54,891 nt of DNA, taken from assembly GCF_000346755.1 (NCBI RefSeq), contig NZ_ANNV01000113.1, positions 1 through 54,891 of the forward strand, written 5' to 3'. Positions 45,629 to 54,826 of the stretch are shown here, piece by piece. This DNA is from Pseudomonas sp. CBZ-4 (GTDB taxonomy: Bacteria > Pseudomonadota > Gammaproteobacteria > Pseudomonadales > Pseudomonadaceae). Position 1 is the stretch's first letter. The number at the start of each line of letters is the position of its first letter. The position numbers were made by a program, and so were the translations under genes. The notes below the pieces were generated by a model that worked only from the letters and a program-made list of their open reading frames with translations, was not told where the DNA came from and searched no databases.

Positions 45629-46038
45629 AGCGGGAAAGGGCCGCCATCTTTAGGCTGGCCTTCAACACTGAGCAATTCCAGCTTGAGGGTCTTGCCACCC
45701 GGCGCGGGCCAATCGATGTGCTGGCCCACTTGCAGGCCGAGCAACGCGCTGCCCACCGGCGCCAGGATCGAGATCTTGCCTTCATCGGCATTCGCGTGTT
45801 TCGGGTAGACCAGGGTCAGGTGGTAGTCCTTGCCGCTGCCTTGTTCACGGCAATGCACGCTGGAGTTCATGGTCACGACACCCGCAGGCACTTCATCGTG
45901 GCCAACCACGTCTTCGGCGCGGTCGAGTTCGGCTTGCAACGCTTCGACGCCAGGAGACTCGTCGCCCAGGCGGTCGATCAGTTGCTCCAGACGCTGCACG
46001 TCAAGACGGGTGAGGATGATGGACGGTGCGGTGGTCAT
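45625..46038 (-). CDS. rnk: Regulator of nucleoside diphosphate kinase Rnk
   Basis: A 137-residue GreA/GreB-related protein that binds RNA polymerase; it was first found as a suppressor affecting NDP kinase and alginate. The short N-terminal coiled coil includes LTRLDVQRLEQLIDRL. The C-terminal FKBP-like domain contains VTMNSSVHCREQGSGKDYHLTLVYP and LAPVGSALLGLQVGQHIDWP. Compared with GreA the coiled coil is short, so transcript cleavage is not expected. It follows a terminator for the DUF1289 and cyaY genes and converges with cyaA. Confidence 0.94.
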   Translation of the reverse strand: MTTAPSIILTRLDVQRLEQLIDRLGDESPGVEALQAELDRAEDVVGHDEVPAGVVTMNSSVHCREQGSGKDYHLTLVYPKHANADEGKISILAPVGSALLGLQVGQHIDWPAPGGKTLKLELLSVEGQPKDGGPFPL

Positions 46039-46065
46039 GATTCAGGCAGACTCCTTTTTTCTGCA

Positions 46066-46102
46066 CAAAAAAGCAAAACCCCGCCAGGAAAAGGCGGGGT
46101 TC
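46066..46102 (-). terminator. Terminator after the cyaY-DUF1289 unit
   Basis: On the minus strand AACCCCGCC pairs with GGCGGGGTT and is followed by TTGCTTTTTT. It lies 70 bases beyond the DUF1289 stop (46170) and just upstream of rnk. Confidence 0.8.
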
Positions 46103-46169
46103 TCACGGGCCTCGATGAGTTGAGGCGTAGCCGGACACTACCACAGCGTCACAAATAAACAAGACGACC

Positions 46170-46388
46170 TCAGGCGCTGCCCCTGCGTTGCTCGGCCTGG
46201 GCGCAGATCACCCGGCGTCGCGCATCGTCGGCAGAGCGCCATTCACGGATGTCTTCGACGTGGCGGAAGCAGCCGCGGCAGACTTTCTCCTCGTCCAGGC
46301 GACACAAACTGATACAAGGTGACGGCACCGCCGGGCTGACATTGCTGAACAGCGGCTTGGGCGGGCGTACGGGTGTGGGCTGCGTCAC
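46170..46388 (-). CDS. DUF1289 domain-containing small protein
   Basis: A 72-residue protein of the DUF1289 family (YdhL-like). The core SPCISLCRLDEEKVCRGCFRH has four cysteines in a pattern suited to metal or iron-sulfur binding: C-x3-C-x7-C-x2-C. I chose a GTG start at 46388 because it is two bases past the cyaY stop on the minus strand; open frame further 5' overlaps cyaY. It is the second gene of an operon with cyaY, so a role in iron metabolism is suggested but not shown. Confidence 0.82.
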   Translation of the reverse strand: MTQPTPVRPPKPLFSNVSPAVPSPCISLCRLDEEKVCRGCFRHVEDIREWRSADDARRRVICAQAEQRRGSA

Positions 46389-46390
46389 GA

Positions 46391-46723
46391 TCAGATCTCG
46401 TCGAAATCCAGCTCGGCGCTGGTGTATTCCTGGACCAGGCGCGCGAGCATTTCGCCCAACAGCTCTTCGCTCTTGTCGCACTGCCATTTGCCACTTTCTT
46501 CGTCGTAGTCGAAGTGCACGCCACCGGAACGCGCCGCCAGCCACAGTTGGCGCAAAGGCTCCTGGCGGCTGAAGATCAGCTGTTGGCCGGTCTCGAATTT
46601 GACGGTCAGCACGCCCGCCGAGTTTTCCAGGTCCACGTCCAGGCCGCTGTCGTCGAAAATATCTTCCAGCGCCTGCTGGGTAGCATCCACCAAGTCGTGA
46701 AAACGGGCTTCGGTCAAACTCAT
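46391..46723 (-). CDS. cyaY: Iron donor protein CyaY (frataxin homologue)
   Basis: A 110-residue frataxin-like protein that binds iron and tunes the IscS cysteine desulfurase in iron-sulfur cluster assembly. The acidic first helix (LVDATQQALEDIFDDSGLDVDLE) and the central beta sheet with LTVKFETGQQLIFSRQEPLRQLWLAA are the diagnostic blocks. It is divergent from lptM, as in E. coli, and followed two bases later by the DUF1289 gene. Confidence 0.95.
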   Translation of the reverse strand: MSLTEARFHDLVDATQQALEDIFDDSGLDVDLENSAGVLTVKFETGQQLIFSRQEPLRQLWLAARSGGVHFDYDEESGKWQCDKSEELLGEMLARLVQEYTSAELDFDEI

Positions 46724-46921
46724 TGTGGCAACCTCAAAAGTGTCTGGTTTTGCTCAAGCGCCGCACGATACGGGCGAGCCCGGCCGATTGCAAAGGATAC
46801 CGATCCCATCGCGATTGGCGGTATGAAATATCCCCAGCCAGCGTAGTCCGCTTCACAGCCGTCTCGGCAAACCCCCGTCGGACGGGTATTTCAGCGCATA
46901 GGCAAGCTGGCAGGTGGTCGG

Positions 46922-46927
46922 TATACT
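46922..46927 (+). promoter_or_regulatory. Probable -10 element upstream of lptM-lysA
   Basis: TATACT stands 35 bases before the lptM ATG, in the 238-base region between cyaY and lptM. A good -35 was not found. Confidence 0.35.
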
Positions 46928-46961
46928 CGGGCGCAATTAATGCATATTCAAGGATTTCGCC

Positions 46962-47132
46962 ATGAAGCGCCTGATCTCTTCCCTTGCTGCGCTCGTCGCG
47001 GTCGCTTGCCTCGTTAGTGCCTGTGGTCAAAAAGGCCCGCTGTACCTGCCCGATGACAGCAAAGACCCGAATGAACAGGCGCAATCCTCGCAAAAGCCAT
47101 CCAAAGCGCATAAGCACGACACCTACGAATAA
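46962..47132 (+). CDS. lptM: LPS translocon maturation lipoprotein LptM (LppL/YifL)
   Basis: A 56-residue lipoprotein, [20 protein letters not shown] then C21, a clear lipobox (VSAC). The mature N-terminus [10 protein letters not shown] is the conserved signature of LptM, which in E. coli binds the LptDE translocon and promotes correct disulfides in LptD. The tail is hydrophilic and basic. The ATG has AAGGA upstream. It lies nine bases before lysA and 238 bases from divergent cyaY, an order shared with E. coli (cyaY-yifL-dapF) and P. aeruginosa (lppL-lysA-dapF). Confidence 0.93.
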   Translation: MKRLISSLAALVAVACLVSACGQKGPLYLPDDSKDPNEQAQSSQKPSKAHKHDTYE

Positions 47133-47141
47133 GGGAGCTCC

Positions 47142-48389
47142 ATGGACGCTTTTAACTACCGGGACGGCGAGCTGTTCGCGGAAGGCGTGGCGTTGTCCGC
47201 GATTGCCCAGCGCTTTGGCACCCCGACCTATGTGTACTCCCGTGCGCACATCGAAGCTCAATACCGCAGCTTTGCCGACGCGCTGGAAGGCACGCCGAGC
47301 CTGGTGTGCTACGCGGTCAAGGCCAACTCCAACCTGGGTGTACTGAATGTCCTGGCGCGTCTGGGCGCTGGTTTCGACATCGTCTCCCGTGGCGAGCTGG
47401 AACGTGTGCTGGCCGCCGGCGGCCAGGCTGACAAGATCGTGTTCTCCGGCGTCGGCAAGAGCCGCGAAGACATGCGCCGCGCCCTCGAAGTCGGCGTGCA
47501 TTGCTTCAACGTCGAATCCACCGACGAACTCGAGCGCCTGCAAGTGGTAGCCGCCGAGATGGGCGTTCGCGCGCCGATCTCCCTGCGCGTCAACCCGGAC
47601 GTCGATGCCGGCACCCACCCGTACATTTCCACCGGTCTCAAAGAGAACAAGTTCGGCATCGCCATTGCCGACGCCGAGGACGTGTACATCCGCGCCGCCC
47701 AACTGCCAAACCTGGAAGTACTGGGCGTCGATTGCCACATCGGCTCGCAACTGACCACCCTGCCACCGTTCATCGATGCCCTCGACCGCCTGCTGGCGCT
47801 GGTCGATCGTCTCGGCGAATGCGGCATCTACCTGCACCACATCGACCTCGGTGGTGGCGTGGGTGTGCGTTATCGCGACGAAGAGCCGCCGCTGATCGCC
47901 GACTACATCCAGGCCGTGCGCGAGCGCATCGAAGGCCGTGGCCTGACGCTGATGTTCGAGCCGGGCCGCTACATCGTCGCCAATGCCGGCGTGCTGCTGA
48001 CCCAGGTCGAGTACCTCAAGCACACCGAGCACAAGGATTTCGCCATCGTCGATGCGGCGATGAACGACCTGATCCGCCCGGCGCTGTACCAGGCCTGGAT
48101 GAATGTCACCGCCGTGGCGCCGCGCGACAGCGCAGCCCGCGCCTACGACATCGTCGGCCCGATCTGCGAGACCGGCGACTTCCTGGCCAAGGATCGTCAG
48201 TTGGCCCTGGAAGAAGGCGATCTGCTGGCCGTGCATTCGGCCGGTGCCTACGGGTTTGTCATGAGCTCCAACTACAACACCCGCGGTCGTACCGCCGAGG
48301 TGCTGGTGGACGGTGATCAAGCGTTTGAAGTGCGTCGCCGCGAGACGGTAGCCGAGTTGTATGCTGGCGAAAGCCTGCTGCCGGAGTAA
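47142..48389 (+). CDS. lysA: Diaminopimelate decarboxylase
   Basis: A 415-residue PLP enzyme that makes lysine from meso-diaminopimelate. The PLP lysine is K60 in VCYAVKANSNL. The substrate-site cysteine lies in GPICETGDFL near residue 342, and the glycine-rich phosphate loop is HIDLGGGVGVRY. AAGGGAGC precedes the ATG. The next gene is dapF, which makes the substrate, so the last two steps sit together. Confidence 0.97.
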   Translation: MDAFNYRDGELFAEGVALSAIAQRFGTPTYVYSRAHIEAQYRSFADALEGTPSLVCYAVKANSNLGVLNVLARLGAGFDIVSRGELERVLAAGGQADKIVFSGVGKSREDMRRALEVGVHCFNVESTDELERLQVVAAEMGVRAPISLRVNPDVDAGTHPYISTGLKENKFGIAIADAEDVYIRAAQLPNLEVLGVDCHIGSQLTTLPPFIDALDRLLALVDRLGECGIYLHHIDLGGGVGVRYRDEEPPLIADYIQAVRERIEGRGLTLMFEPGRYIVANAGVLLTQVEYLKHTEHKDFAIVDAAMNDLIRPALYQAWMNVTAVAPRDSAARAYDIVGPICETGDFLAKDRQLALEEGDLLAVHSAGAYGFVMSSNYNTRGRTAEVLVDGDQAFEVRRRETVAELYAGESLLPE

Positions 48390-48392
48390 GCC

Positions 48393-49223
48393 ATGCTGCT
48401 GCGTTTTACCAAGATGCACGGGCTGGGCAATGACTTCATGGTCCTCGACCTGGTCAGCCAGCACGCGCATATCCTGCCCAAGCACGCCAAGCAATGGGGT
48501 GACCGGCACACCGGCATTGGTTTCGACCAGTTGCTGATCGTCGAGGCGCCGAGCAACCCGGAGGTGGATTTCCGTTATCGGATCTTCAACTCCGACGGTT
48601 CCGAAGTGGAACAGTGCGGCAACGGTGCGCGCTGCTTCGCCCGCTTTGTGCTGGACAAGCGCCTGACCGCCAAGCGGCAGATCCGCGTCGAGACCAAGAG
48701 CGGCGTGATCGAGCTGGATATCCGCAGCGACGGCCAGATCAGCGTCAATATGGGCGCGCCACGCCTGGTGCCGGCGGACATTCCGTTCCAGGCCACCGAG
48801 CAAGCAACCAGCTACGCGGTGGATGTCGACGGCCAGATCGTCGACCTGGCCGCCGTGTCCATGGGCAACCCCCATGCGGTGCTGCGGGTCAACGACATCA
48901 ATAACGCGCCCGTGCATGAATTGGGGCCGAAGATCGAACACCACCCGCGCTTTCCCGCGCGGGTCAACGTAGGCTTCCTACAGGTGATCGACCGTTCCCG
49001 CGCGCAATTGCGCGTCTGGGAACGCGGCGCCGGCGAAACCCAGGCTTGCGGCACCGGTGCTTGCGCCGCGGCCGTGGCCGCGATCAGCCAGGGGTGGATG
49101 GATTCGCCGCTGTTGATCGACCTGCCCGGTGGACGCCTGTCCATCGAATGGGCAGGCCCAGGCCACCCGGTGCTGATGACCGGGCCGGCCTCGCGTGTAT
49201 ACGAAGGACAGGTCCGTCTATGA
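48393..49223 (+). CDS. dapF: Diaminopimelate epimerase
   Basis: A 276-residue cofactor-free epimerase that converts LL- to meso-diaminopimelate for lysine and peptidoglycan. The catalytic cysteines are C75 ([11 protein letters not shown]) and C219 ([11 protein letters not shown]). The start [17 protein letters not shown] is standard. It lies three bases after lysA and 13 bases before the DUF484 gene. Confidence 0.97.
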   Translation: MLLRFTKMHGLGNDFMVLDLVSQHAHILPKHAKQWGDRHTGIGFDQLLIVEAPSNPEVDFRYRIFNSDGSEVEQCGNGARCFARFVLDKRLTAKRQIRVETKSGVIELDIRSDGQISVNMGAPRLVPADIPFQATEQATSYAVDVDGQIVDLAAVSMGNPHAVLRVNDINNAPVHELGPKIEHHPRFPARVNVGFLQVIDRSRAQLRVWERGAGETQACGTGACAAAVAAISQGWMDSPLLIDLPGGRLSIEWAGPGHPVLMTGPASRVYEGQVRL

Positions 49224-49236
49224 GTGAGCCCAGCCA

Positions 49237-49953
49237 ATGACCGATAAGCCTCAAGTACCCGCACAAGCATCCCCGAGCGACAGTCTGGAGGCCGCTGCCG
49301 TCGCGGCGTACCTTGAGGCTAATCCGGACTTCTTCGTCCAGCACGAAGAACTGCTGCCGGCCCTGCGCATCCCCCACCAGCGTGGCGACACCGTGTCGCT
49401 GGTGGAGCGACAGATGAAGATCCTGCGCGAGCGCAATATCGAAATGCGCCACAAGCTCTCGCACCTGATGGACGTGGCCCGCGACAACGACCGCCTGTTC
49501 GAGAAGACCCGGCGCCTGATCCTCGCGCTGATGGATGCCACCAGCCTGGAAGAAACGGTGATCGCCGTGGAAGACAGCCTGCGCCAGGATTTCCAGGTGC
49601 CCTTTGTCAGCCTGATCCTGTTCAGCGACAACCCGATGCCGGTGGGCCGTTGGGTCAGCGGCAGCGACGCACAAACCGCCATTGGTGGCCTGCTGTCCGA
49701 AGGCAAGACCATCAGCGGCACCTTGCGCGAGCACGAGCTGGACTTCCTCTTTGGCGCCGAACAGCGCCAGCAGATCGGCTCCACCGCCGTGGTCGCCCTC
49801 AGCCATCAAGGCCTGCATGGCGTGCTGGCCATCGCCAGCCGTGATCCGGCGCACTACAAAAGCTCGGTGGGCACGTTGTTCCTGACCTACATCGCCGAAG
49901 TGCTGGGCCGCGTCCTGCCGCGCTTCACCACCGCCCTGCGCGCGGTGCGCTAG
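49237..49953 (+). CDS. DUF484 family protein
   Basis: A 238-residue soluble protein, homologous to E. coli YigA, with a GAF-like fold. The N-terminal part contains [26 protein letters not shown], the family signature, followed by a coiled coil ([20 protein letters not shown]) and the GAF-like domain to residue 235. Its function is unknown. The position between dapF and xerC is the same in E. coli, which argues for a link to XerC or the cell cycle but is not evidence of one. Confidence 0.92.
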   Translation: MTDKPQVPAQASPSDSLEAAAVAAYLEANPDFFVQHEELLPALRIPHQRGDTVSLVERQMKILRERNIEMRHKLSHLMDVARDNDRLFEKTRRLILALMDATSLEETVIAVEDSLRQDFQVPFVSLILFSDNPMPVGRWVSGSDAQTAIGGLLSEGKTISGTLREHELDFLFGAEQRQQIGSTAVVALSHQGLHGVLAIASRDPAHYKSSVGTLFLTYIAEVLGRVLPRFTTALRAVR

Positions 49954-49955
49954 CC

Positions 49956-50855
49956 ATGGAACGGCAACTGGACGCTTATTGCGCTCACCTGCGCAACGAG
50001 CGCCAGGTGTCGCCCCATACGCTGGAAGCCTACCGACGGGACTTGAACAAGGTCCTGGCGTTCTGCGAAAAACAACAGATCAACAGCTGGAAAGCCCTGG
50101 ATATCCAGAGCCTGCGCAGCCTGGTCGCACGCCTGCACCAGGCCGGTCAATCCTCGCCCAGCCTGTCGCGCCTGCTGTCGGCGGTACGCGGCCTCTATCA
50201 CTATCTCAATCGCGAAGGGCTGTGCGACCACGACCCGGCCAACGGCCTGTCACCGCCCAAGGGCGAACGGCGCCTGCCCAAGACCCTCGACACCGACCGC
50301 GCCCTGCAACTGCTGGATGGTGCGGTCGAAGACGACTTCCTCGCCCATCGCGACCAGGCGATCCTGGAGCTGTTCTATTCCTCGGGCCTGCGCCTGTCGG
50401 AGCTGACCGGCCTGAACCTGGATCAACTGGACCTGGCGGACGGCCTGGTGCAGGTGCTCGGCAAGGGCAGCAAGACCCGCGTGCTGCCGGTGGGCCGCAA
50501 AGCCCGGGAAGCCTTGCAGCTGTGGCTGCCGTTGCGGCTGCTGACCAACCCGGCTGACGATGCGGTGTTTGTCAGCCAGCAGGGCCGGCGCCTGGGGCCA
50601 CGCGCCATCCAGTTACGCGTCAAGGCCGCCGGCGAGCGCGAGCTGGGGCAGAACCTGCACCCGCACATGCTGCGGCACTCGTTTGCCAGCCATATGCTGG
50701 AGTCGTCCCAGGACCTGCGCGCCGTGCAGGAACTGCTCGGCCATGCCGACATCAAGACCACGCAGATCTACACCCATCTGGATTTCCAACACCTGGCAAC
50801 GGTGTACGACAGCGCCCATCCACGGGCCAAACGCATCAAGGGCGGCGACTCATGA
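49956..50855 (+). CDS. xerC: Site-specific tyrosine recombinase XerC
   Basis: A 299-residue recombinase that resolves chromosome dimers at dif together with XerD. Catalytic residues are R146 (GLRLSE), K170, H237 and R240 (HMLRHSFA), H263 (LGHAD) and the nucleophile Y272 (IYTHL). The N-terminal SAM-like domain covers residues 1-90. It is also known as sss in P. aeruginosa. It starts two bases after the DUF484 stop and overlaps the next gene by four bases. Confidence 0.97.
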   Translation: MERQLDAYCAHLRNERQVSPHTLEAYRRDLNKVLAFCEKQQINSWKALDIQSLRSLVARLHQAGQSSPSLSRLLSAVRGLYHYLNREGLCDHDPANGLSPPKGERRLPKTLDTDRALQLLDGAVEDDFLAHRDQAILELFYSSGLRLSELTGLNLDQLDLADGLVQVLGKGSKTRVLPVGRKAREALQLWLPLRLLTNPADDAVFVSQQGRRLGPRAIQLRVKAAGERELGQNLHPHMLRHSFASHMLESSQDLRAVQELLGHADIKTTQIYTHLDFQHLATVYDSAHPRAKRIKGGDS

Positions 50856-51547
50856 GTATCAAGCTGATCACCTTCGACCTGGACGACACGCTCTGGGACA
50901 ACGTACCCGTCATCATCAGCGCCGAAGCGTCGATGCGCGAATGGCTGGCCACCCATGCGCCAGAGGTCGGCGAGTTGCCGCTGGAGCATTTCGCCAACCT
51001 GCGCCAGCAGGTGCTGGAGCGCGATCCCGAGCTGAAACACCGCATCAGCATCCTGCGTCAGCGGGTGTTGACCCACGCCTTTGAAGAAGCCGGTTATCCA
51101 CAACCCGAGGCCACGCAAATGGCCGATGTGTGCTTTGAAGCGTTCATCCATGCACGCCATCAGCTCACCCCGTTCCCTGAAGCCGTGCCGATGTTGCAAG
51201 CGCTGCGCCAGCACTTCCTGTTGGGGGTGATCACCAATGGCAATGCCGATGTGCAGCGCGTCGGGCTGGCCGATTACTTCCATTTTGCCCTGCGCGCCGA
51301 AGATATCGGCATTGCCAAGCCGGATGCGCGATTGTTCCAGGAGGCGATGAAGCGCGGTGGCGTGGAGGCCAGTGCGGCGGTGCATATTGGCGATCATCCG
51401 GGGGATGATATTGCCGGGGCGCAACAGGCGGGGCTGCGGGCGGTGTGGTTTAACCCGACGGGTAAGGTGTGGGATGGGGAAAAAAACCCTGATGCACAGA
51501 TTCGCAACTTGGCTGAACTTCCAGCGCTCCTCAAAAGCTGGAATTAA
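50852..51547 (+). CDS. yigB: HAD family hydrolase YigB
   Basis: A 231-residue haloacid dehalogenase-like phosphatase. The nucleophile motif FDLDDT has D9 and D11; motif II is [10 protein letters not shown], and the acidic motif IV is [18 protein letters not shown]. coli YigB, in the same position after xerC, dephosphorylates FMN and the riboflavin precursor ARPP, so a flavin role is likely by homology. It overlaps xerC by ATGA and is the last gene of the operon, followed by a REPIN. Confidence 0.92.
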   Translation: MSIKLITFDLDDTLWDNVPVIISAEASMREWLATHAPEVGELPLEHFANLRQQVLERDPELKHRISILRQRVLTHAFEEAGYPQPEATQMADVCFEAFIHARHQLTPFPEAVPMLQALRQHFLLGVITNGNADVQRVGLADYFHFALRAEDIGIAKPDARLFQEAMKRGGVEASAAVHIGDHPGDDIAGAQQAGLRAVWFNPTGKVWDGEKNPDAQIRNLAELPALLKSWN

Positions 51548-51559
51548 CACCGGGCCCAA

Positions 51560-51648
51560 TGTGGGAGCTGGCTTGCCTGCGATAGCGGTGGGCCAGGCAC
51601 CACAGGGCTAACTGACAGACCGCCATCGCAGGCAAGCCAGCTCCCACA
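51560..51648. repeat. REPIN, class B, after yigB
   Basis: The left arm TGTGGGAGCTGGCTTGCCTG at 51560 and the complementary right arm ending at 51648 flank a spacer of about 40 bases. The spacer contains AACTGACAGACCGCC, which is also found, slightly changed, near the window end. It lies between converging yigB and sutA. Confidence 0.92.
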
Positions 51649-51686
51649 GGGTATTGCTGTGCCCTGATGAGTTTGTTCCAGACATG

Positions 51687-51715
51687 AAAAAGCCCGCAGC
51701 GACGGCGGGCTTTTT
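51687..51715. terminator. Bidirectional terminator between yigB and sutA
   Basis: AGCCCGC pairs with GCGGGCT, with AAAA before and TTTTT after. It ends 22 bases from the sutA stop. Confidence 0.85.
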
Positions 51716-51736
51716 CCTACAAGCAGGTGGCTGACC

Positions 51737-52072
51737 TCAGATAGGTCGGCTGCCGTACTTGTTATCCGGCTTCTTCGGTGGATCAGCCACCACGTTGGCC
51801 TCGACTTCCTGCACTTTGCCGCCTTTAGCGAGGAATTCTTCCATCGCACGGGCCAACGCATCGCGCTCTTTGTTCTTGGCTTCAACGCTCGGCAATTCGT
51901 CTACCGAAACAGCGGCCTTGGCTTTGCCTTTGGCTTTGGGTGCTGCGTCGCCGTCGCCACTGTCCTCGGCTTCGTCGGCACCGTCGTCAACGGCTGCTGC
52001 GTCAAGACCTTCATCGGTCTCGTCGTCGTCACCTACTTCGAGGTCGTCGTTTTCCAGATCATCGTCGCTCAT
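51737..52072 (-). CDS. sutA: RNA polymerase-binding regulator SutA
   Basis: A 111-residue acidic protein matching SutA, which binds RNA polymerase and supports transcription in slow-growing P. aeruginosa. The N-terminal 50 residues are almost entirely Asp, Glu, Ala and Gly (disordered tail). The short KAKGKAKAA stretch is basic. The C-terminal part, with SVEAKNKERDALARAMEEFL, GGKVQEVEANVVADPPKKPD and the terminal YGSRPI, is the conserved part that contacts polymerase. It lies alone between the yigB terminator and amtB. Confidence 0.9.
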   Translation of the reverse strand: MSDDDLENDDLEVGDDDETDEGLDAAAVDDGADEAEDSGDGDAAPKAKGKAKAAVSVDELPSVEAKNKERDALARAMEEFLAKGGKVQEVEANVVADPPKKPDNKYGSRPI

Positions 52073-52141
52073 GTTCTACCTCATGACTTGCGAAAAGCAG
52101 ATTAGTTATAGCCCAGCTTCATCCTCTGTCGAGGCCGCCGG

Positions 52142-52173
52142 AAAAAAATCAACATCCACTGGATAACCAGTGG
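52142..52173 (-). promoter_or_regulatory. Hairpin with T-run in the sutA leader
   Basis: CCACTGG and CCAGTGG form a perfect 7-base stem around ATAA (52156-52173). On the minus strand the stem is followed after seven bases by seven T. It lies 70-100 bases upstream of the sutA start and could be a weak terminator or leader element. The remainder of 52073-52378 shows no other gene. Confidence 0.35.
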
Positions 52174-52378
52174 CTTATGCCCCATCACCGTGAGCGGTGG
52201 CGAGGACTTCACAAGCAGCGCCATGATCACGCTGCTCGCCCAGATAAATACAGTTTTGCGCCCATCGGCGCGCATTCTAGCGCGCTCTGGGAAAAAACAA
52301 AGTGCCGAATACGCCTACATGCCTGTAAGACATTCGCATGCGGGGCCGCGCCGTGTGCTCCCTCTCACAAACACCAGA

Positions 52379-52412
52379 CAAAAAAATGCCCGGCAAGCCG
52401 GGCATTTTTTTT
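52379..52412. terminator. Terminator after amtB
   Basis: AAATGCCCGG pairs with CCGGGCATTT around a short loop, with A-run and T-run on either side. It lies eight bases beyond the amtB stop. Confidence 0.9.
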
Positions 52413-52419
52413 CGCATAC

Positions 52420-53757
52420 TTACAAGTTGTAGCCGCGTTCGTTGTGTTGCGCCAGGTCGAGGCCGACCGCCTCTTCCTCTTCGGTGACCCGCAGGCCCAT
52501 GACCATGTCCAGCACCTTGAGGATGATGTAGGTCACGATTGCCGTGTAGATCACGGTGAAGCCGACGCCTTTGCACTGGATCCAGACCTGTGCAGCCACG
52601 TCAGTCACGGTGCCGAAGCCACCCAGGGCCGGAGCGGCGAACACACCGGTCAGGATCGCACCGACGATACCGCCGATACCGTGCACGCCGAATGCGTCCA
52701 GGGAGTCGTCGTAGCCCAGCTTGCGCTTGAGGCTGGTGGCGCAGAAGAAGCAGATCACACCGGCCACCAGGCCGATCACCAGGGCGCCCATCGGGCCCAC
52801 GGTGCCCGCAGCTGGCGTGATTGCAACCAGGCCGGCTACCACGCCCGAGGCAATGCCCAGTGCGCTTGGCTTACCGTGGGTGATCCACTCGGCGAACATC
52901 CAGCCCAGCGCCGCCGCAGCGGTAGCGATCTGGGTGACCAGCATCGCCATGCCGGCGGTGCCGTTGGCCGCAGCGGCGGAACCGGCGTTGAAGCCGAACC
53001 AGCCGATCCACAGCATGGCCGCACCGATCAGGGTGTAACCGAGGTTGTGCGGTGCCATTGGGGTGGTCGGGAAGCCTTTGCGCTTGCCGAGCACGATGCA
53101 CGCCACCAGGCCAGCCACACCGGCGTTGATGTGCACCACGGTGCCGCCGGCGAAGTCCAGCACACCCCAGTCCCACATCAGGCCGCCGTTGCCGCTCCAG
53201 ACCATGTGCGCAATCGGCGCATAAACCAGAGTGAACCAGATAGCCATGAAGATCAGCATCGCGGAGAACTTCATGCGCTCGGCAAACGCACCGACGATCA
53301 GCGCCGGAGTGATGATGGCGAACGTCATCTGGAAGGTGATGAACACCGCCTCAGGGAACAATGCCGCAGGCCCGGTGATGCTGGCCGGGGTCACGCCCGC
53401 CAGGAACGCCTTGCCCATGCCGCCGAAGAAGGAGTTGAAGTTGACCACACCCTGTTCCATACCGGTGGTATCGAACGCGATGCTGTAGCCGTAGACAACC
53501 CACAGGATGCTGATCAGGCCAGTGATGGCGAAGCACTGCATCATCACCGACAGAATATTCTTGGAGCGGACCATGCCGCCGTAGAACAGCGCCAGGCCAG
53601 GGATGGTCATGAACAGCACCAGTGCGGTGGCGGTCAGCATCCAGGCGGTGTCGCCGGAGTTGAGGACTGGAGCAGCCACTTCGTCTGCCGCCATGGCCAG
53701 GCTTGGCATTACGATGGACAACAGGGCTCCGAGCCCTGCGAATTTACGCAGAGTCAT
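52420..53757 (-). CDS. amtB: Ammonium transporter AmtB
   Basis: A 445-residue inner-membrane ammonium channel with a signal peptide (MTLRKFAGLG..., cut after SLAMA near residue 23) and eleven hydrophobic segments. The pore histidines are in VVHINAGVAGL and FGVHGIGGIVG. The FYGGMVRSKN and DDSLDAFGVHG blocks are standard. GGAGAAAAC precedes the ATG at 53757. It is 34 bases after glnK, whose product blocks the channel when nitrogen is plentiful. Confidence 0.96.
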   Translation of the reverse strand: MTLRKFAGLGALLSIVMPSLAMAADEVAAPVLNSGDTAWMLTATALVLFMTIPGLALFYGGMVRSKNILSVMMQCFAITGLISILWVVYGYSIAFDTTGMEQGVVNFNSFFGGMGKAFLAGVTPASITGPAALFPEAVFITFQMTFAIITPALIVGAFAERMKFSAMLIFMAIWFTLVYAPIAHMVWSGNGGLMWDWGVLDFAGGTVVHINAGVAGLVACIVLGKRKGFPTTPMAPHNLGYTLIGAAMLWIGWFGFNAGSAAAANGTAGMAMLVTQIATAAAALGWMFAEWITHGKPSALGIASGVVAGLVAITPAAGTVGPMGALVIGLVAGVICFFCATSLKRKLGYDDSLDAFGVHGIGGIVGAILTGVFAAPALGGFGTVTDVAAQVWIQCKGVGFTVIYTAIVTYIILKVLDMVMGLRVTEEEEAVGLDLAQHNERGYNL

Positions 53758-53791
53758 ATTGTTTTCTCCTGGGGCGTTGGGGTTTGGCGGC

Positions 53792-54323
<532 letters not shown>

Positions 54324-54552
54324 TGGGTCATGATCGTCTAAGCAGAAACCTTGCCAGCTCCGTAAAAATCACTGAAATCAGTCCTTTGCCCACGTTTGCC
54401 CAGCTATGGGGTGTTTTGGCGACGGCAATGCGCACAAAAACAGTGCGCCGCCGTACGGCACGTTGCGCGAAAAGCGTGCGCTGGCGGCGGTAAAAAAGAC
54501 TATAGACGCCGCGTGATACACTGCCGGCCAACAGTTTCTCGGAATATTTCCC

Positions 54553-54816
54553 ATGCTCGCGCCCAAAGACCTCCTCGACGCCCTGAGCGGCCACGCCTCT
54601 CGCCTGTTCAGCGGCGACACCCCGCTGCCCCGCACTGAAATCGAAAGCCAGTTCAAGGCGCTGCTGCAAAGCGGCTTCAGCAAGCTCGACCTGGTGAGCC
54701 GGGAAGAGTTTGACAGCCAGATGGTCGTGCTGGCCCGCACCCGTGCGCGGCTTGAGAGCCTGGAAGCGAAAGTCGCCGAACTGGAAGCGCGGTTGACCCC
54801 GCCACCTGCTGAATAA
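54553..54816 (+). CDS. ubiK: Ubiquinone biosynthesis accessory factor UbiK
   Basis: An 87-residue protein of the UbiK/YqiC (BMFP) family that joins the soluble complex of late ubiquinone enzymes. The first half is amphipathic (LLDALSGHASRLF) and the second half is a coiled coil (TRARLESLEAKVAELEARL), which gives the family its trimeric form. It is divergent from glnK with 422 bases between; apart from the nitrogen signals nothing else is recognised there. It is the last gene in the window. Confidence 0.92.
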   Translation: MLAPKDLLDALSGHASRLFSGDTPLPRTEIESQFKALLQSGFSKLDLVSREEFDSQMVVLARTRARLESLEAKVAELEARLTPPPAE

Positions 54817-54826
54817 ACGCGGTCCA

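Noticed and set aside
46734..48944. A 736-codon open frame opposite lptM, lysA and dapF
   Set aside because: It crosses three well-recognised genes and an intergenic promoter, and has no recognisable domain.
52190..52432. An 80-codon frame between sutA and amtB
   Set aside because: It runs through the amtB terminator, lacks a ribosome site and has no similarity I recognise.
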